Shown in pieces: positions 59,585-64,000 of a stretch of 64,000 bases of DNA. Source of the stretch: Litoditis marina (taxonomy: Eukaryota; Nematoda; Chromadorea; Rhabditida; Rhabditidae). Position numbers and translations under genes: made by a program. Positions within the stretch are counted from its first letter, which is position 1. Each line of letters begins with the position of its first letter. The notes below the pieces were generated by a model. That model was not told where the DNA came from. It did no database searches and saw nothing but the letters and a program-made list of their open reading frames with translations. The stretch spans positions 9,690,904-9,754,903 of the forward strand of contig OZ038439.1 of the NCBI GenBank assembly GCA_964036275.1, given 5' to 3'.

Positions 59585-59614
59585 CCCGGCTAGGGATGTT
59601 CTAGCATACGGCCT
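59585..59614 (-). repeat. Harbinger right terminal inverted repeat
   Basis: Reverse complement of 54255-54284, followed by target duplication CTG (59615-59617) and the remainder of the receptor exon. Confidence 0.95.
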
Positions 59615-59675
59615 CTGGATGAGTCTGGTCATGTTCCTCATTCAACTGTCGGCTGTCAGCATTACGGTAACTGAT

Positions 59676-59910
59676 TTTATCTTTCTGATTGTATCTTTCT
59701 CTCTCAATTTCTCTCTCTTCTTCCTACCTTTGTCTGTCTAACTGTCTCTCCTATTTTCCGTCTCTCTTTTCTCCCTCTCTCTAAATTCCTGCCTGCCTCT
59801 TTCTTTTTTTATCTTCTTCCTTCCTTCTCTCACTTTCTTCTCCCCTTCCCTTCTCTCTGTTCTTTCTCTATCGCTCTGTCTTCTTCTCTCATCCTCTATC
59901 TCTCAGCGGT
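59676..59910. repeat. Pyrimidine-rich tract in receptor intron 5
   Basis: CTCTCT/TTTCTTCC-rich low-complexity sequence; no gene. Confidence 0.8.
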
Positions 59911-60561
59911 TCTTGTTGAAATGTCTTGTTAAAATTTAGACACTCACAATAGTTCTATTTTAATAAAACCTTCAATCAACAACCAATTAGGAACAATCAA
60001 CTATTTTCAGTAGACCTTGACGTAACCCAATTAACGTCTAACCTGATTACTCAATTATCCCTCTTACGTAAATTTCTTCCTTGTCTGTTTAGATAAGAAT
60101 AGAATGTTCAACTCACTACTTCATACCAAGTAAATAATAAGAATTTTCAGAGGAAAAGACAACGGAAGAACAAAAATCGATCCAAACACCCCAAGGAGTG
60201 TGCATTTAAAGTATTAACAGGGGGCCAGTAATCGTGTACTACCACTATTCCACTTAGATCCCGATTGGAACGTTCTTCTGTAACCAGACATTCAGAACTA
60301 CACTCAATATTGAATTAGTAAATTGTCCTCTATTCAATTTCGAGAGTTATTTTATTATTTTAGATCATGAACCGCCTGGGGGCATCCGGTCAGCTGGGCA
60401 GCTCGGTTTTCAATCAATACGCACTTCTTCTGTTGCCCTTCGTCAGCGACGGACTCACACTCATCGACCCTTTTCTACTTTTCATTTTCAGTTCGAATCT
60501 AAGGGAAATTCTTTTGAAGGCTACGAAAAGTGCGGTGGTATCGATTGCACCGTCTCTATAG

Positions 60562-63352
60562 GGGTTGGTGGAATATTCGTTGTAGTTTGATCTCAACGCA
60601 TCTCAACGCACACCAACTTCATAAGTTTCACTGTAATCAACGAGATCAAACTACAAAAACAGCGGCTCAGTGCAACATACATCGTGTGCGCTTGCTGTGG
60701 AGAAACGAACGATAAATAAAAAACAAACCCCGGGAAAACTTTCGTGGTGATAAATGGTACTTCAATGAAATTGTAGTTTGCTACACCATCTTAAACAACA
60801 ATTAACAACTTTGGGTCTGCAATATAACAAAAAGACGAAAATGTCATGTGTTTTGTTCTGTGGTATCGATTTGTTTGAGCCTATAATGTTTTGGAGTCCG
60901 TGTTTCATGGTATTATTACTCAAAATTTCTCAACTTCATGAAATTAAGTTTGTAATAAAGTTCAAATGAGTATTAGATGTATAGTGTTCTGTATGTACGG
61001 TTCGTAGTTCTGCCACGTTTTGTTCAATAAATGTATTCATCCACAACAATCGCGCGCAGCGCGAAGCGCTGTGCGAGATTTGTCTTTGGTCCGGCTAATG
61101 CGCGCTTCCGTTTTTTTAGTTTCTCCTCAAAAAGGCTGAAAATTGCAAAACAAAGTTTTTATTGATGTACATGTTTTCTATAGCTAATTCCCTAACCGTG
61201 TTTCAAATTTCAGCGAAATCGGTTAAGTTTGATCCAAGTTATGACCTCATGCGCTTCATCAAGAGCGCCAACTTCCGTCGTGTGTGGGTGGGTGGGTGGG
61301 TTGTGACAAGAAAAGTAAACCCAGTTTAAGTGTTTCTACTCAACCGATTTCGTTGAAAATTGTGGAAGACATGTGATACCTACTCAAACACTTGCGGAGC
61401 AGAAAAAAATTAAGAAAAATTTGTTTTAATCAAAGTTATAGACATTTTTCGGAAAGTGTCTGCGTCTCTCCATTTAGCACGCTCTCTCACTCTCTCTGTC
61501 CGGTCGACAACTCAAACTGTATTGTAACTTAGAGTAACAATTACCGATTTGCTCGAAAATTGAAATATGATGCCATCGTGACTTTTATTTGAGTATGAAG
61601 TATTCTTTTCCTGACGTCCTTCAGGATTCTGGAGACCGGATAACGTCATTTTTGAAAAGTGCGAAGTTGACGTCACATATATTTTTAAACGATGGTCATA
61701 TCTTAGAAAGGGTCAATTAACGGAGAAACTCAATCTGAAAGTGACGTATTCTGAGATTCTGGAGACCAGATGACGTCATTTTTGAAAAGTGCAAAGTTGA
61801 CGTCACATATATTTTTAAACGATGGTCATATCTTAGAAAGGGTCAATTAACGGTGAAACTCAATCTGAGAGTGATTTATTCTGGGATTCTGGAGACCAGA
61901 TGACGTCGATTTTGAAAAGTGCAAAGGTGACGTCACATATATTTTTAAACGATGGTAATATCTTAGAAAGGGTCAATTAACGGTGAAACTCAATCTGAGA
62001 GTGATGTATTCTGGGATTCTGGAGACCAGATGAAGTCGATTTTGAAAAGTGCAAAGTTGACGTCACATATATTTTCAAATGCTGAAAATATCTTAAAAAT
62101 GGTATATTAACGACAAAACTTTATCTAAATATGACTTATTCTGGGAATCAGAAGGCCAGATGAGGTCAACTTTCAAAAAAGTGACGTGAAATATGTTTTC
62201 GAATGCTGAAAGTTTCTTAGAAATTGTTAATTTACGATGAAACTTCATACTTCATTCAAACATGACGTATTCTGGGATTCTGAAGGGCAGAGGGCAGAAA
62301 GTAAGTTCTCAGAACTGCAATGTTGACGTCATATTTTTCTCAAATGATAGTAATACTGGTCTCCAGAATCCCAGAATACATCACTCTCAGATTGAGTTTC
62401 ACCGTTAATTGACCCTTTCTAAGCAAGTGGTTCATTAAGAAAACAATTTTATCTGCACCGTACAGATCAAACCACATACCTACGGCATGTATACAAAAAG
62501 AGAAAAATTCATGAAAAAGTGGGGGCCCAACGACTGTGAGATTTGTCTTCTGCTGTGCGCCCCTTAGACAACTACTCTCAAATGGAGCAGCTACTGCTAC
62601 AAAAACCGAAAAATACTCATGTATAACTGTTAATTACAAACATACAAAAGTCGTAAAATATTTTCTCAAACCTGTAAACTAGAATCTACAAATCACAGAT
62701 GTTAACTCAATGTAGTTAATTATAGAGTTCCTGGTTTTGTGCACAATGGTTGGTGTTTTTGATCATTACTTCAATTCTAGGTGCTATAACGTTCGGCATA
62801 TTATTCAACAGTTGTTCTCTATTTCGCAGCTGTGACTTGTAGATTCTAGTTTACAGGTTTGAGAGAATATTTTACGACTTTTGTATGTTTGTAATTAACA
62901 GTTATACATGAGTATTTTTCGGTTTTTGTAGCAGTAGCTGCTCCATTTGAGAGTAGTTGTCTAAGGGGCGCACAGCAGAAGACAAATCTCACAGTCGTTG
63001 GGCCCCCACTTTTTCATGAATTTATGTATTATTCGTAAAAAACGCGATAAAAAGTGCACCTCGAAAGTTCAAGTTCAATTCCCAACTCGAGAAAGATCAA
63101 AAGTTGGAAATCGGAGATCAACAGTTGGAACTCGAAGTAATCAACAACCCTAGTCCATCACCAAGACCATAGCAATTCGGGAACATCTCTTATTTAACCT
63201 TAACACAGAAGTTTTCTCTCCCATTCAAGAACAGGTTACGGGAATTGAATATGCGAACGATCACAAAAGCCTAGTACACATGTAATCACTGAATATGTTC
63301 ATGAATCTATTTATGTTACAAAACGGAATAATAACTGAATATATATCTAAAT
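60562..63352. other. Gene-free interval after receptor paralogue 3
   Basis: Contains a TGTAGTTTGATCTCA hairpin (about 60582-60662), a second TGTAGTTTG relic near 60770 and the composite repeat element copy B (61050-63020). No credible exon. Confidence 0.65.
61050..63020. repeat. Composite repeat element, copy B
   Basis: Same order as copy A (35873-38016): TCGCGCGCAGCGCGAAGCGC start, a part with CGCCAACTTCCGTCGTGTG, ~130-bp tandem units (about 61620-62340), then a palindrome from about 62506 to 63020 with TTCATGAAAAAGTGGGGGCC ends. The palindrome is shorter than in copy A. A short reversed piece of the tandem unit lies at about 62357-62422. Confidence 0.8.
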
Positions 63353-63538
63353 TTACTTTACGAAAACAGTGCTCTGAACAGCAACCACCCTATTTCCCTT
63401 GAACATGAAGGAGCGAAGTTTCGAGCTGAAAGCAATGAGAAGAAACGGAGATAGAAGAGTCAGTCCGTCGCTCACAAAGGGAAGCAGAATGAGGGCATAG
63501 TTGTAGAGGAGGGTTGAAGCACCAAACCGAAGGGCTAA
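63353..63538 (-). CDS. Srg-superfamily chemoreceptor, terminal exon only (gene continues or is truncated)
   Basis: Minus-strand exon following a TTTCCAG acceptor, 61 codons plus TAA, starting in phase 0 as in the three plus-strand paralogues. It carries TM7: YNYALILLPFVSDGLTLLSP, then FSSKLRSFM, a short basic tail and a stop. It has LLSPF where the others have LVDPF or LIDPF, so it is a more distant member. The preceding 93-nt exon was not found between 63539 and 64000, so the gene either has a long intron leading past the window edge or is a fragment. Direction is opposite to the cluster. Confidence 0.7.
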   Translation of the reverse strand, partial: LALRFGASTLLYNYALILLPFVSDGLTLLSPFLLIAFSSKLRSFMFKGNRVVAVQSTVFVK

Positions 63539-64000
63539 CTGGAAAAAGGTTTCTAGTTCGAATGTTTTTCTTTATCACATCTTCAATCTTCTACTTTCTC
63601 TCTTGAAAATCTTAGATAAATTTTCAGTAGAATAGTTTTGGTTGTTTTTTCTAGTAAAGAACTGCTCATTATTATTCTATTGCTATTTTACAAAATCACC
63701 AGATGGTTCATGAGTAGTTCATGAAATCCTCCTGAGGTTCTCATGAGAAAGACCTAGTGAACTTCTCATCGGGTTAGAGAGATTGATTGACTCCCAATCA
63801 ATTGAAAAAAAGTCTTTCATTTGTTTTGTTACGATTCTCATTGACCTTTCCTCTCTTCTTCTTTCAGTTTTCTTCCCTGGATAAATGTAGTCTGACGTTT
63901 ACGAAAATGAAAACGCACGGGTTACATTGATTATGTGCAATAATATGGTTGTTTCTTTAGTGGTGATTACATTCCTTCGACAAATTTTTGAATGATCCTA
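63539..64000. other. Right edge: putative receptor intron with CATGAG relic
   Basis: AT-rich sequence, with a partial CATGAG-type repeat at about 63700-63785 (TTCATGAGTAGTTCATGAAA). No exon recognised before the window ends. Confidence 0.5.

Larger units (their letters stand above)
54255..59614. mobile_element. Complete PIF/Harbinger DNA transposon (5,360 bp)
   Basis: Carries the two genes expected of an autonomous PIF/Harbinger element: a DDE transposase (plus strand) and a Myb/SANT-like accessory protein (minus strand), transcribed toward each other with 89 bp between stop codons. The ends are perfect 30-bp inverted repeats (54255-54284 and 59585-59614, beginning AGGCCGTATGCTAGAACATC). After a 5-bp gap in one arm, pairing resumes with ATGTGATCCCG. 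Both subterminal ends are GC-rich and full of short ATCCCGG/CCCGGGATG repeats, plausible transposase or Myb binding sites. CTG at 54252-54254 and 59615-59617 is the 3-bp target duplication, of the expected length for this superfamily. Both genes are open, so the element could be active. Confidence 0.93.
51661..60561 (+). pseudogene. Srg-superfamily chemoreceptor, paralogue 3, split by a Harbinger transposon
   Basis: Exons: 51661-51810, 52335-52553, 53205-53342, 53773-53865, 54211-54254 joined across the transposon to 59618-59666, and 60364-60561 (TAG). Without the insert the model is 296 aa with all junctions phase 0, and the fifth exon is 44+49=93 nt, exactly as in both paralogues. Motifs match the family: LRLPQNTCKTC, SFNRCTMIFAP, YVPSFDGYATNTS, FVSDGLTLIDPFLL. 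As it stands, the first base of the element turns the Trp codon into TGA, so translation would end after residue 214, before TM6 and TM7. Remaining exons show no other frameshift or stop, so the loss is recent and may be absent from other strains. Confidence 0.9.

Noticed and set aside
1..64000. CRISPR array, bacterial operon or plasmid features
   Set aside because: Spliceosomal introns throughout and nematode gene families; no direct-repeat/spacer pattern.

Overview
The window looks like nuclear DNA from a Caenorhabditis-type rhabditid nematode. Genes are split by many small introns with acceptors of the TTTCAG type. A tandem family of nematode-specific serpentine chemoreceptors is present, and intergenic DNA and introns are crowded with short palindromic repeats. 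All exon models below were built by hand from splice signals and reading-frame continuity; no search or alignment was run.

Layout. 1-9.16 kb has no recognisable gene: purine/pyrimidine microsatellites, diverged tandem repeats, small palindromes and a tRNA-like relic. 9.16-20.4 kb holds two divergently transcribed housekeeping genes: TRAPPC6 (TRAPP vesicle-tethering subunit, minus strand) and the kinetochore protein Nuf2/HIM-10 (plus strand, 15 exons, 466 aa). 21.2-22.4 kb holds a two-exon gene for a small secreted, neuropeptide-precursor-like protein; its C-terminal module is duplicated just downstream. 22.59-22.69 kb holds an orphan minus-strand terminal exon. 23.3-27.5 kb holds an eight-exon gene for a coiled-coil protein with a basic, Ser-rich tail; faint PRC1/SPD-1 resemblance is a hypothesis only.

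32.0-60.6 kb carries three tandem plus-strand paralogues of an Srg-superfamily seven-transmembrane receptor, all with the same six-exon, all-phase-0 structure. A terminal exon of a fourth lies on the minus strand at 63.4 kb. The third receptor gene is split in its fifth exon by a complete 5,360-bp PIF/Harbinger DNA transposon (54255-59614). The transposon carries a DDE transposase gene and a convergent Myb/SANT-like gene, 30-bp perfect terminal inverted repeats and a 3-bp CTG target duplication. Removing the element plus one CTG gives back exactly the 93-nt exon length of the paralogues, so this is a very young disruption.

Other repeats: a 1.65-kb foldback element (49716-51366); two copies (35.9-38.0 and 61.05-63.0 kb) of a composite element with about 130-bp tandem units plus a long palindrome; nine copies of a ~124-bp TTAA-flanked MITE; five copies of a ~180-bp CATGAG-rich palindrome; and four copies of a repeat that pairs a tRNA-like segment with a fixed non-tRNA body. 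The genes do not form one pathway. The region reads as housekeeping genes beside a repeat-rich chemoreceptor cluster shaped by transposons.
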